Positions 18,290 through 27,752 of a DNA stretch of 64,000 nt are shown in pieces (positions within the stretch are counted from its first letter, which is position 1; every line of letters starts with the position of its first letter). The stretch comes from Patescibacteria group bacterium. GTDB taxonomy: Bacteria > Patescibacteria > Paceibacteria > UBA6257 > 2-01-FULL-56-20. The translations under genes were made by a program, and so were the position numbers. The DNA is taken from the NCBI GenBank assembly GCA_024654525.1, contig JANLHI010000031.1:30938-94937 (forward strand), in the 5' to 3' direction. Below the pieces are notes generated by a model, which worked only from the letters and a program-made list of their open reading frames with translations, did no database searches and had not been told where the DNA came from.

Positions 18290-20197
18290 TTAGAGTTTGT
18301 AGATGAAGATTGATGTCCCTGCGCGTGCATCGGGTTTCGGAATTATGCCGATACCAGACGGAGAGGAGTGAGTGTCAGTGAGTTTCTCGGCACGGCTCGA
18401 GATAAGCCATTGATATTCGTCTTCCGGTTTACGTTCGAATCCTTTCTCTTTCGGTTGTACCGCGTTTTGAAGCGTATTGATTGACACCGCGAGCCAGTGA
18501 ATGTCGTGCAAAGCAGGGTTTCCTTTTGAGGAGTTCCAATCAACTGCAGTGTCGCCAAGATAATAATGAGGATTTCCTCCCCCGAAATAATCTACTGCAA
18601 TCGTGTGTATTTCCGGGTGGGATCGTGTAAATGATTGAAGTGCGAGAAGATCTTGTCCCCAGTCGTAATTCGAATCGGTGGCGTAGCGGTAACCGTTCCA
18701 CGTGCCTCCTCCGATTTCATTGAAGTAAGAGAGGAAATGGGGAGTGGCAAATGCAACTTCCGTGAAGAACCAGAAACCGAGGAATATTATGATCGTCCAG
18801 TGTATGGTTGCATACGTCATGCGCGCGAGTGACAAAAAACGTTCGCGGATTCGGGCAAGTTGTATCATGAGTTTTGTTTTCCATGCGTGCGTGGCGAGTA
18901 TGTATATAAGAGGAAGAGTGGGAATGATATGACGAATACCAATATTCAAATTACTTTTTATACTCCATCCCCAATAGAGCGCGATGAAAATGCCGAGCGC
19001 CCATGCATCAAAGTTTTTCCCTATTTTTTCGGGTATTTTCTTTATGGAGCGGAGTGATTTCGAGAGAGCGATTAGTCCTGTGATTATCGCAACAAGAACA
19101 AAGATGAGGGAGGGAAGTGGTTCTTTTAATGCGTACATTATCGGGAAGTACCATGAAGATCCGGTTGCTGACACATTACCGAGAAAATATCCCGTATTGC
19201 CTCCATGCGCGCGCTGGATGACCATAAGAACTCCCAATGCATATTCTGCAAGTGGGCGTGTAAGGGGGTTGTGTGTCGCCGCGATAGTGGCATCTGCAAC
19301 GCAACGAAGGGGCGTACACAGTGTGTGTGGTGAGGTACGCCCCCCTTCAAACGACGAGAGTATGAATTCTGTGTCGGCGCTTTGGCGTGCAGGAGGATAT
19401 TGAAGTGTAAAAAGTGAATAGACGGGATATACCACAAATGCATATGCCGCAAATACGATGAGTGATGTTTTGATAATCATGTCGCGTGCATTGCGCACAA
19501 GCGAGTCGCGCGATGTTCGGGGCATAGTCCATACTTTAAGTAGTGCCAGAATAAAAAAATAAGGAATGAGCAATACTGCGGAAAATTTCATAAGTTGCGC
19601 AACGCCGAGTGCTATGCCCGCATAAAAGAGAGAGTGTTGCGAGGGTGTGCGTAGAAAGCGTAGCATTGCCCATAGTGCAATTACGATGCCGAATGTCGCG
19701 GCAACATCCGTAGTCACATAGTGGCCGTGAGCAAGTATTGTGGGGTTGAGAGCGAAAAGTGTCGTAGGGACAAGACTCCACCATGACCCGAACCATTCCC
19801 GCGACCAAAAGTACACTACTATAATAGTGAGTAGAGTAATGAATATGGGGCCTATGCGTGCGATACGAATCAAGGTGTCTGCATTATTGCCGGATTCATA
19901 AAGAAATGCGGTTCCCATATCCCACTGACCGTTTATATCCGATTGCCACGCACTATGTGTTTCGGGGAATGTGGGGTTTATCGCGAGAAGAGGAAATCCC
20001 GCAAGTGCTTTAAGGAGTGGAGGGTGTTCGGGGTTCAAGCGATAGTCGAATGTATGTACGTAAGAATATCCTGCGGGAATGTGCGCAAGCTCGTCCATGA
20101 TTGCCGAGTCGGTGAAAGTTCCCCACGTGAGAAGTGCGGTTGTGATGATGAGCAGTATGCCAAGGCATAACAAGGGGGCATAGTGACGGATGCGCAT
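18290..20197 (-). CDS. Membrane glycosyltransferase, GT-C (PMT/ArnT) type
   Basis: A 635-residue polytopic protein with about ten transmembrane helices. The first periplasmic loop has the acidic motif DELAHIPAGY and the sequence LNPEHPPLLKALAGFPLL, typical of GT39/GT83-like enzymes that transfer sugars from polyprenyl phosphate. The C-terminal extracytoplasmic part (NYDWGQDLLALQSF, VDYFGGGNPHYYLG) is shared by many bacterial members. The acceptor is unknown. It is divergent from the DUF4012 gene, with only ~45 bases between starts. Confidence 0.8.
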   Translation of the reverse strand: MRIRHYAPLLCLGILLIITTALLTWGTFTDSAIMDELAHIPAGYSYVHTFDYRLNPEHPPLLKALAGFPLLAINPTFPETHSAWQSDINGQWDMGTAFLYESGNNADTLIRIARIGPIFITLLTIIVVYFWSREWFGSWWSLVPTTLFALNPTILAHGHYVTTDVAATFGIVIALWAMLRFLRTPSQHSLFYAGIALGVAQLMKFSAVLLIPYFFILALLKVWTMPRTSRDSLVRNARDMIIKTSLIVFAAYAFVVYPVYSLFTLQYPPARQSADTEFILSSFEGGRTSPHTLCTPLRCVADATIAATHNPLTRPLAEYALGVLMVIQRAHGGNTGYFLGNVSATGSSWYFPIMYALKEPLPSLIFVLVAIITGLIALSKSLRSIKKIPEKIGKNFDAWALGIFIALYWGWSIKSNLNIGIRHIIPTLPLIYILATHAWKTKLMIQLARIRERFLSLARMTYATIHWTIIIFLGFWFFTEVAFATPHFLSYFNEIGGGTWNGYRYATDSNYDWGQDLLALQSFTRSHPEIHTIAVDYFGGGNPHYYLGDTAVDWNSSKGNPALHDIHWLAVSINTLQNAVQPKEKGFERKPEDEYQWLISSRAEKLTDTHSSPSGIGIIPKPDARAGTSIFIYKL

Positions 20198-20241
20198 GTG
20201 GTTATTTGTGATTATTATAGAATGAGTTCACAATAGCAACG

Positions 20242-22260
20242 ATGGATGACTTTTCAAAGCGCAGGCAATCATTGTCGGATATCCGTATACCACGGGCATC
20301 CGTATCTCACGAAGCGCGCGTGCGTGATAATGGGAATGCACCAAAAAGAACATTGCATGATGGTCCTCCTCGCCATGGAGTACCCGGGGTGTTTCGTATT
20401 GGAATATTGTTTTTCAGTGTGGCGGTCATGGTATATATCATTATAACCGCCGTGGTGGCGGCGCGAGTGCCTCAATCGGTTTCCATAAGCACGGAACATA
20501 TCAACGAAGGAGTGAAAAATCTTTGGGATCTTGATGCGGAAGGAGCCATGGAAAATTTTGGGAAAGTAAAAAAAGAAATTTCTTTGTTTTCTCCCGGCGA
20601 GTTGAGCATCTTACAGCCCTTCTTTTCAAGTGCAACCGGAATTCTTTCCGGTATCTCGGGAATTGCAGGATCGGGGATCGCGGTTGCAGAGGACATTGAC
20701 TATATTCAGACTCATGCAGTTGATATTTTGACGGGGTATGATGATAACGATGTGGTGGTCAGGCTTGAACGTGTTCGCGATGTACTCGCTGACATTCGGG
20801 GTGATACGCAGGCAGTTACGTCTCATGCTTCGACATTAGGAGAGAAAACATCAATTTTTTCTGAGCTTATAACCCCTTATTCTTTTGACATCGCCACATT
20901 CGAACAATTTTTAGACACGATAATTGTGTGGTTGCGCAATCCCTCGGGAAGGAAAATAATCGTTGCGTTTCAAAATCCCGCCGAAATGCGTCCTGCAGGA
21001 GGTTTTTTTGGAAGTTTTGCCGAGGTTGAATTACGTGATGGTATTCTTACGTCGTCGACCGTACGCGATATTGTCGAGGCGGATCGTGAATTTGATGATA
21101 ATGTGATTCCTCCCGCGCCATTACAGTCGCTTGTCCGTCGATGGAAGGCTGCGGATTCCAATTGGTTTTTTGATTTCCCGTTGTCCGCCGATCATATGAT
21201 TTCGTTTCTCGAACATTCGAATTTATATCAAAATACATCCACTACGTTTGATGGGCTTGTCGCAATTTCGCCGAAAATAGCGAAAGATATTCTTTCGATT
21301 ACGGGACCGGTTGAGGTGGAAGGTCTTGGAATTCTTACCGCAGATACTTTTCTCGAAGAACTTCAGAAAAGCGTACAAACCGAGCAAGCGGCCGGCAGTG
21401 ACATCCCCAAACAATCACTCGCTATTTTTTTTGAGCGCATACGTACGCATGTACATGAGTTTAATGATGTTCAAAAAAAACAATTATTTGACATGATTGG
21501 CACGTGGTTGCGTGCGCGCGAGGTGATGATATTTGTTAAAGACGCGCCTCTTGAAGGGATGATAAAGTATTATGGTGCGGGCGGAGAGGTGTATAATCCT
21601 CCCGACGATTTTGAAGGAGATTACCTCGCGGTAGTGGACGCGAATGTAGGAGGAGGAAAAACAGATCGTTTTATTGCACAAAAAGTGGTATTTGAGAGTC
21701 AGCTTGACGAGCAGGGTATTGTAAACAATCACCTTGTTATCGAGCGAACTCACCAAGGCGATAAGAGTCCATATTGGTGGAATCGTCTTGCGAACGATAA
21801 CTATGTGCAGATATTCGTTCCCGAGCGTGCGCGTCTTGTTAATATTTCCGGAGGGTCGAAGGTGAGTGCGTCCCCCAGGCGTTACGGAGGCGATTTTCAG
21901 GACGATCCTCTTGTTGCGGAGATAGAGCGTGGCACTAATGTTGATATTGCATTTCCGCAGATTACTTCTCATGTCGAATCGGGTAAGCGAGTGTTTGCGA
22001 CTCGTATGGTAACTCCGCTGAAGAGCTCGTCTAAAGTAGTAGTGGATTATTCTCATCGTCTTTTTGTCGCGCCAAGCGAGGGAACGCGCTATCAATTTGT
22101 ATTTGAAAAACAGGCGGGGTCGCTACGGGAATATCATTTTTCTATCAGTGCACCTGTTGGGTTTTTCTTTCGTGAGAATCAGCTTCCTGTATGGAGTTAT
22201 ATCTCCTTTGACCCTCCGGGGAGATTTATGGTAAGTCTCACACTTCAAAAGTTGCAATAA
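20242..22260 (+). CDS. DUF4012 membrane protein
   Basis: A 672-residue protein with a cytoplasmic N-terminus of ~50 residues, one transmembrane helix (~52-74) and a long extracellular part. QNPAEMRPAGGFFGSFAEVELRDG is the hallmark of DUF4012, an envelope family common in Patescibacteria and Actinobacteria and often found near glycan genes. No enzymatic role is established. lepA starts 25 bases later. Confidence 0.85.
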   Translation: MDDFSKRRQSLSDIRIPRASVSHEARVRDNGNAPKRTLHDGPPRHGVPGVFRIGILFFSVAVMVYIIITAVVAARVPQSVSISTEHINEGVKNLWDLDAEGAMENFGKVKKEISLFSPGELSILQPFFSSATGILSGISGIAGSGIAVAEDIDYIQTHAVDILTGYDDNDVVVRLERVRDVLADIRGDTQAVTSHASTLGEKTSIFSELITPYSFDIATFEQFLDTIIVWLRNPSGRKIIVAFQNPAEMRPAGGFFGSFAEVELRDGILTSSTVRDIVEADREFDDNVIPPAPLQSLVRRWKAADSNWFFDFPLSADHMISFLEHSNLYQNTSTTFDGLVAISPKIAKDILSITGPVEVEGLGILTADTFLEELQKSVQTEQAAGSDIPKQSLAIFFERIRTHVHEFNDVQKKQLFDMIGTWLRAREVMIFVKDAPLEGMIKYYGAGGEVYNPPDDFEGDYLAVVDANVGGGKTDRFIAQKVVFESQLDEQGIVNNHLVIERTHQGDKSPYWWNRLANDNYVQIFVPERARLVNISGGSKVSASPRRYGGDFQDDPLVAEIERGTNVDIAFPQITSHVESGKRVFATRMVTPLKSSSKVVVDYSHRLFVAPSEGTRYQFVFEKQAGSLREYHFSISAPVGFFFRENQLPVWSYISFDPPGRFMVSLTLQKLQ

Positions 22261-22285
22261 TTTTCGATTGTCGTATAAGTTCTCT

Positions 22286-24184
22286 ATGAATAACATTAGA
22301 AATTTTGTAATTATTGCCCATATTGACTCTGGGAAGTCGACTCTTGCAGATCGACTTCTTGAAACTACAGGGACGGTTGCTATGCGGACCATGCGCCCTC
22401 AATATCTCGACCAGCTCGATCTTGAGAGGGAGCGGGGAATCACGATTAAAATGGCGCCTGTGCGAATGAATTATCGGCTGGGAATATTGAATAAGAAATC
22501 TGGAATAGAGAATAGTGTTATAGAGGGTTCCTCGTCACATGCCACATTTGACATGCCCCATTCTTCAAATTCAGAATATATTCTCAATTTAATCGATACT
22601 CCCGGGCATTCCGATTTTTCATACGAAGTGTCGCGTGCGCTTGAGGCGGTGGAGGGGGCGGTATTGCTTGTGGATGGAACAAAAGGAATTCAAGCACAGA
22701 CCCTTGCAAATCTCCGCGCCGCACGGCGATCAAAGCTTACTATCATTGGTGCAGTCAATAAAATAGATGTTGCATCCGTTGCGGTGGAATCGGTAGTATC
22801 GTCCGTTGCGGAATTGCTTGGCGTGGCGCATGAGGACATATTAAAGATTTCCGCAAAAACCGGAGAAGGGGTGGAAGAACTTCTCCAAAAAGTGACCACG
22901 CATATTCCTCCGCCGCGAACAGACGTCCATCTTGGTGGGATTGGTGTGTCTCGCGCGCTTATTTTTGATTCTTTTTATGACGATCATAAAGGAGTGGTGG
23001 CGTTCGTTCGCGTATTCGGAGGCGCATTGCGTGCGGGAGAGGAGATTACGTGTGCTGCAACACATGGCAAAATACGTATAAAGGAAGTGGGTCGTTTTGC
23101 TCCGAAACTTACACCTTGCGAGATTCTTGAAGAGGGAGAAATAGGATATGTTGCCACAGGATTGAAAGAGCCAACGCTTGTGAAAATAGGGGATACTATC
23201 ATCGGGTCTCAAAGTGCCGACGGTACGCGCCGGACAGTCGATGCCAAGAGTCTTGCGTTACCGGGATACCGCGAACCGCAGCCGGTAGTATTTATTTCTT
23301 TCTACCCTGATGGAGACTCAAAGTTCGAAGATTTAGAGAGAGCGCTCGCACGTTTGAAGCTGAATGACGCAGCTCTTTACTTTGAACCGGATTCCAACGA
23401 AGCGCTTGGGCGCGGTTTCAAAGTGGGATTTTTGGGACAGCTCCACTTTGAAATTGCGGCGAGCCGTCTTACCAGAGAATTTAATTTGTCGTTTCTCACC
23501 AGCTTTCCGTCTATAGCGTACAAGGTAAAGGAGGGTTTGACGACGCGCATTATCACGCAACCTCAAGATTTTCCTTTAAAGCCGGATAAGGTCTGGGAGC
23601 CGGTAATTAAACTGGAAATTGTGATGCCTCCCGCATATCTCAATCAAGTGCTTGGATTACAACATGTATTCGAGTTTTCCGTGGATGAGATACAAAATCT
23701 CGGAGTGCATCTTGCGTTGACGGCTCACATGCCATTGCGGGAATTAATACGGGACTTTGATGATCGTCTCAAGTCCGCTTCGGCAGGGTTTGCATCTTTC
23801 AGTTACGAGCTTGCAGGAGAAGTGGAGAGTGATGTTGAGAAGCTGGAGATTCTTCTTGCGGGGGAAATGATTCCTGCGCTTACTCGTATAGTGATCAGGG
23901 CAAGCGCCGAGCATGAAGCACGTCAAACCGTGGAGCGGTTGAAAAATGTATTGCCACAACAACAGTTTACTCAAGCGATTCAAGCGCGTGTCGAAGGAAG
24001 GATTCTTGCGCGCGAGACGGTTCCTGCCATGAAGAAGAGTCTTGGTAATTTTGGGAAGAATGGAGGAGATAGAACAAGAAAAATGAAACTTTGGAAGAAG
24101 CAACAGGAAGGAAAGAAGAAGTTGCTTAGTATGGCGCGGGTGAATCTTTCCCCCGAAGTGTTTCGGGAAATACTTAAAAAATAG
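22286..24184 (+). CDS. lepA: Elongation factor 4 (LepA)
   Basis: A ribosome-associated GTPase of 632 residues from ATG 22286 (MNNIRNFVIIAHID). Motifs are G1 AHIDSGKSTL, where Ser replaces the usual His, G2 RERGITIK, G3 DTPGHSDF and G4 NKID. The C-terminal LepA domain is present (GRILARETVPAMKKSLGNFGKNGGDRTRKMKLWKKQQEGKKK). About 30 extra residues (22478-22573), Ser/Asn/Gly-rich, separate GITIKMAPVRMNY from YILNLIDTPG, where other LepA proteins have a short turn. It probably promotes translation under stress. Confidence 0.95.
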   Translation: MNNIRNFVIIAHIDSGKSTLADRLLETTGTVAMRTMRPQYLDQLDLERERGITIKMAPVRMNYRLGILNKKSGIENSVIEGSSSHATFDMPHSSNSEYILNLIDTPGHSDFSYEVSRALEAVEGAVLLVDGTKGIQAQTLANLRAARRSKLTIIGAVNKIDVASVAVESVVSSVAELLGVAHEDILKISAKTGEGVEELLQKVTTHIPPPRTDVHLGGIGVSRALIFDSFYDDHKGVVAFVRVFGGALRAGEEITCAATHGKIRIKEVGRFAPKLTPCEILEEGEIGYVATGLKEPTLVKIGDTIIGSQSADGTRRTVDAKSLALPGYREPQPVVFISFYPDGDSKFEDLERALARLKLNDAALYFEPDSNEALGRGFKVGFLGQLHFEIAASRLTREFNLSFLTSFPSIAYKVKEGLTTRIITQPQDFPLKPDKVWEPVIKLEIVMPPAYLNQVLGLQHVFEFSVDEIQNLGVHLALTAHMPLRELIRDFDDRLKSASAGFASFSYELAGEVESDVEKLEILLAGEMIPALTRIVIRASAEHEARQTVERLKNVLPQQQFTQAIQARVEGRILARETVPAMKKSLGNFGKNGGDRTRKMKLWKKQQEGKKKLLSMARVNLSPEVFREILKK

Positions 24185-24271
24185 TCAACATTCTATGGAT
24201 TATGACGGAATTCTTGGCTAATCCGGTCTGTGTAATTAGTTATCAGTTACAAGTTGTTGTAAGCTTTATAC

Positions 24272-24568
24272 ATGCGTATTGCGGCAATTTTTGCGTTGGG
24301 GCTTGTTATCGTGGTGATTGGGGTTGAGTCTTATCAATTTTTCCAAGAGGGGAATGTGCTTCAACGGGATTTTTTAAAGCAACGCGAAATGGTGGAGCGT
24401 ACCACGCGTGAAACTGTTTCACTTCAATCGAATCTTGATTACTTTGCAAAACCGGAAAATTTGGAAAAAGAAATTCGTGCGCGATTCAACTATCGCGATG
24501 CGGATGAAAAAATGTATATTATTGTTCCACCACATACTGTATCTTCGTCCGTTGAAACACCCGAATAA
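24272..24568 (+). CDS. FtsB/DivIC-like septum formation initiator
   Basis: A 98-residue bitopic protein with an N-terminal transmembrane helix (~3-22), then a coiled coil (LQRDFLKQREMVERTTRETVSLQSNLDYFAKPENLEKEIR), then RFNYRDADEKMYIIVPP. The last motif corresponds to the conserved end of the coiled coil in DivIC/FtsB. It likely forms a divisome subcomplex with the FtsQ-like protein at 17323. The next gene starts 9 bases downstream. Confidence 0.75.
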   Translation: MRIAAIFALGLVIVVIGVESYQFFQEGNVLQRDFLKQREMVERTTRETVSLQSNLDYFAKPENLEKEIRARFNYRDADEKMYIIVPPHTVSSSVETPE

Positions 24569-24576
24569 TTATCGGT

Positions 24577-25143
24577 ATGAAGCAATATTTATTTTTTCTT
24601 ATAATTGTGGGAGTAGTAGGGCTCATCGCTATTGTGATACGTGGAGGTTACTATCCTATTGCGTTGGTGGGGAATACGGTACTTTTTGCGAAGGAATTTA
24701 AGACGCATTATCGTGTTGCCGAGACATATTACCGTAATGCGGCTGCATCGTACGGAGTAACGAGCACGGTGCCGTTTGCGCAGCTGGAGCGGATGGCGAT
24801 GGCATCCCTCATTGAAGGGGCGCTTATTCACACCGAAATACAAGAGGAAATTGAAAACAATGTCGATGTGTTAGTGAAGGATCGTATTGATAAATTCATG
24901 TCCGATACCGAATTGTTACAAGCGGCAAAAGTGCTCTATGGCACATCTGCCGAAGAGCTTCGCGATGTAATTCTTGTGCCACAGGCGGAACGCGAAATTC
25001 TTACGGGAAATCTGTTTTTGCGTGGAGAACGTTTGGATGATTGGCTTGTGTCGGCGAAGAAAGAAAAGCGCATTGTTATTTTTGTTGGAGGATTTGGTGA
25101 TGTCGAAATTCACGAAGAAGGTGCGGGTGTTCCGGTGCAATAA
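24577..25143 (+). CDS. Membrane-anchored SurA-N-like protein
   Basis: A 188-residue protein with one N-terminal transmembrane helix (residues 4-22) and a helical extracytoplasmic part. The layout (VGNTVLFAKEFKTHYRVAETYY, then LIEGALIHTEIQEEIE and VLVKDRIDKFM) resembles the N-terminal chaperone region of SurA/PrsA-type proteins, but no PpiC isomerase domain follows. Assignment to that fold is tentative. It is tightly coupled to the FtsB-like gene. Confidence 0.5.
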   Translation: MKQYLFFLIIVGVVGLIAIVIRGGYYPIALVGNTVLFAKEFKTHYRVAETYYRNAAASYGVTSTVPFAQLERMAMASLIEGALIHTEIQEEIENNVDVLVKDRIDKFMSDTELLQAAKVLYGTSAEELRDVILVPQAEREILTGNLFLRGERLDDWLVSAKKEKRIVIFVGGFGDVEIHEEGAGVPVQ

Positions 25144-25208
25144 CGCGAGATATTTGAGAATTTTAGTCTTTGTGGTATCAAAAAAGGAAGGGGTTTTATA
25201 TTTATAGT

Positions 25209-25883
25209 ATGACGCGAGAGGATTTGATTGCAGAACTTATTGAACAAGGGTGTCTCCATACACCGGCACTTATCCGTGCGTTTCAAAACGTCGATAGGGG
25301 TGATTTTGTGCCTGATTACTTGCAGAAAGAAGCATATGAAAATTATCCTTTACCGATAGGGCTTGGACAGACGATGTCACAACCGCTCACCGTGGCGTTT
25401 ATGTTCGAGCTTTTGATGCCGCAGATTGGAAATACTATTCTTGAGATAGGAGCGGGGTCTGGTTGGCAAACCACACTACTGGGATATGTAGTGAGCGAAG
25501 GTACCCCCCCTGATTTATTGCAACATGTTCCTAATATCATTGCGGTGGAACGTCTTTCGGAAATTAAAAAAATGGCGGAGAGAAATATAGCAAAATACGG
25601 CATGATAGAACGGGGAATCGTAAAGATTGCGCTTGGAGACGGATCCAAGGGGAACGCATCACACGTGTCTTACGATCGAATTATTTCCGCCGCATCGGCA
25701 CATAGAGTTCCCGTTGCATGGAAAGAACAATTGCGTATTGGTGGGCGTATTGTGGCGCCGGTTGACGATACTATCGAAGTGCATGAGAAGATTACCTCGA
25801 GCGACTTTAATATTCGAATTTATCACGGATTTAGTTTTGTGCCGCTTGTGGAAGATGACGGAGGAGATGGGTATAGCGGTTAA
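25209..25883 (+). CDS. pcm: Protein-L-isoaspartate O-methyltransferase
   Basis: A 224-residue SAM-dependent methyltransferase. GRGDFVP-like VDRGDFVPDYLQKEAYENYPLPIG and GQTMSQPLTVAFM match the Pcm substrate region. Motif I is ILEIGAGSGWQT, and the acidic post-I strand is IIAVERL. It repairs isoaspartyl residues in aged proteins by methyl transfer from SAM. I chose ATG 25209 (MTREDLIAEL) because the 13 upstream residues are not family-like. It precedes the tRNA-Gly gene on the other strand. Confidence 0.88.
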   Translation: MTREDLIAELIEQGCLHTPALIRAFQNVDRGDFVPDYLQKEAYENYPLPIGLGQTMSQPLTVAFMFELLMPQIGNTILEIGAGSGWQTTLLGYVVSEGTPPDLLQHVPNIIAVERLSEIKKMAERNIAKYGMIERGIVKIALGDGSKGNASHVSYDRIISAASAHRVPVAWKEQLRIGGRIVAPVDDTIEVHEKITSSDFNIRIYHGFSFVPLVEDDGGDGYSG

Positions 25884-25892
25884 GCTTTTTTG

Positions 25893-25963
25893 AGCGGGAT
25901 AAGGGAATCGAACCCTCGTTTCAACCTTGGGAAGGTCGTGTACTGCCACTGTACTAATCCCGC
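25893..25963 (-). tRNA. tRNA-Gly (anticodon CCC)
   Basis: The minus strand folds into a cloverleaf of 71 bases. Acceptor GCGGGAT/ATCCCGC, D-stem GTAC/GTAC, anticodon stem CGACC/GGTTG with loop TTCCCAA, T-arm GAGGG-TTCGATT-CCCTT. The discriminator is U, and no CCA follows in the DNA, so a CCA-adding enzyme is needed. Confidence 0.93.
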
Positions 25964-26149
25964 TTTCGTTGCGCACCTTTCTATTTGCAGAACATTATGG
26001 ATTGTACCTAGTGTGGGAGCGGTCTTCAAGGAGGCGAGTATTATAGTAATACCTTACCCTCGCAATAAAGATATTATCGGGCTGGAGCTGACATACTATT
26101 TGATAATCTCATCCTATAAGATACGCGATTGTTGAGCGTCTTGGTTTTT

Positions 26150-26920
26150 CTATTTCGTTTTTCTTGCAAGTGACAATATAAAAAATACTGCCGCAACCAT
26201 TACTATCGTGGGGCCGGTTGAGAGGGAGTATATGGAAGCGACGGCAAAACCAATTCCTACCGAGAGTACCGCGATAAGCATAGAAAGAGAAAGAAACATT
26301 CCAAGTGTATGTGAAAATTGACGTGCGGCGGATGCGGGGATGATAATGAGTGATCCTGCAAGAAGCGCGCCAAGAAATCGTAGTCCCAAAAGAACCGTGA
26401 GCGCGAAGACAAGGAGAAACACGAGGTGGAGTATTCTTGTATTTATTTTTGTGGCGACTGCGAGGTCTTCCGAGAAGAGTCCGATGATAAGTTTATGGCG
26501 GAGTATCAAAAGCGTTGCGATAACAAACATGCTTGCAACGATTCCGAATGTGAATTCTCCGTACGAGAGTATTCCGAATCCTCCGAAAAGCGCATCAATC
26601 AACTCCTCATTCGAATTGATAAGAAGTGCTCCAAGTGCCACAGAGCTTGAGAATATAACTCCAATTGCGGCTTCCGACGACAACGATGTTTTCTTTTCAA
26701 GTTGCCAAATGATTATTGTCCCGATGAGAAGAGTTGTTGCGCCTCCTACAAGGGGATTTATATTCCAGATAAGTGCCAGGCCAAGTCCCGGGATTGCGAT
26801 GTGAGAGATTACATCTCCCGCAAGCACGGTTCGTTTCATAAGTGCAAAAGATCCCACAAGCCCTGCTGCGGCAGCGGCGAAGATGGCAAGCGTTATCGCA
26901 TAGAAAGAAGGAGGTATCAT
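26150..26920 (-). CDS. Metal ABC transporter permease (ZnuB/TroC type)
   Basis: A 256-residue ABC-3 family permease with seven to eight transmembrane helices. Motifs GSFALMKRTVLAGDVISHIAIPGLGLA and FLGALLAGSLIIIPASAARQ are typical of Zn/Mn/Fe importers. It overlaps the ATPase gene by four bases (translational coupling). No substrate-binding protein gene is adjacent, so metal specificity cannot be read here. Confidence 0.9.
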   Translation of the reverse strand: MIPPSFYAITLAIFAAAAAGLVGSFALMKRTVLAGDVISHIAIPGLGLALIWNINPLVGGATTLLIGTIIIWQLEKKTSLSSEAAIGVIFSSSVALGALLINSNEELIDALFGGFGILSYGEFTFGIVASMFVIATLLILRHKLIIGLFSEDLAVATKINTRILHLVFLLVFALTVLLGLRFLGALLAGSLIIIPASAARQFSHTLGMFLSLSMLIAVLSVGIGFAVASIYSLSTGPTIVMVAAVFFILSLARKTK

Positions 26921-27639
26921 GAATGGTGAGTATGATCGTGAAGATGGTGGAAATATTTATGCGGTCCGCCGTAGAGTGTTTCAAGCATATGTATATCAAG
27001 TGCTTCTTTCGGGGTTCCGAAACAGACATTTACTTTATTAAGGCAGAGTACTTTTGTGGCATGGCGGTATACGAAACTTAAATCATGAGAAATGACAATC
27101 GCAGTAAGACGATACTCGTCTTGTAGTCGGTGAAGAAGTTCGTAAATTTGTTCTTCTCCGGGTTTGTCGATGCTTGCCGTGGGTTCATCGAAAAGAAGAA
27201 TAGTGGGCTTCCCCAAGAGTGCAAACGCGATGAGTGCTCTTTGGAATTCTCCTCCCGATAAATGTCCTACGGGAATTTGTGCAATCCGAGTAGTAAGTCC
27301 TACGCTATGCAGTGCATGTAAAATATCAGAATCAGGAAATTTTAATATTTTCGCTTTCGCACGAAGAAGATTAATGGTGGAAATGGGGAGGTGTCGATCC
27401 GCTTCTATTTTTTGTGGCACATAGCCGATTCTTGCTGAAGGATTCCATTCAATTTTCCCCGTTGAGGGAAGCATGCCAAGGAGCGTGCGCAAGAGTACGG
27501 TTTTTCCCGAGCCGTTTGGTCCGATGATGACAAGTGTTTCGCCCTCTTCTATCCCGAAGCTGACATTGGAGAGCGCATGGTGTCCACCAAGAGCTACCGA
27601 AAGATTTTGCACGTCGAGTACGAGGGGCATATGCCGCAT
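26917..27639 (-). CDS. Metal ABC transporter ATPase (ZnuC type)
   Basis: A 240-residue ATPase. Walker A GPNGSGKT, Q-loop GYVPQK, signature LSGGEFQRALIA, Walker B ILLFDEPTASID and switch histidine VISHDLS are all present. The C-terminus is His-rich (HKYFHHLHDHTHH), which could bind the transported metal or regulate transport. It pairs with the permease at 26150. Confidence 0.92.
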   Translation of the reverse strand: MRHMPLVLDVQNLSVALGGHHALSNVSFGIEEGETLVIIGPNGSGKTVLLRTLLGMLPSTGKIEWNPSARIGYVPQKIEADRHLPISTINLLRAKAKILKFPDSDILHALHSVGLTTRIAQIPVGHLSGGEFQRALIAFALLGKPTILLFDEPTASIDKPGEEQIYELLHRLQDEYRLTAIVISHDLSFVYRHATKVLCLNKVNVCFGTPKEALDIHMLETLYGGPHKYFHHLHDHTHHS

Positions 27640-27752
27640 TTTACCTTTATTTTTATGCCTTATACAATAGCAACCTTCCCAATTCCTTGGTTGCCATTTT
27701 TCTGTTATCTGGCATAGAATGGGAGTACTTATGGGCGAAGCGCACTACTAAA

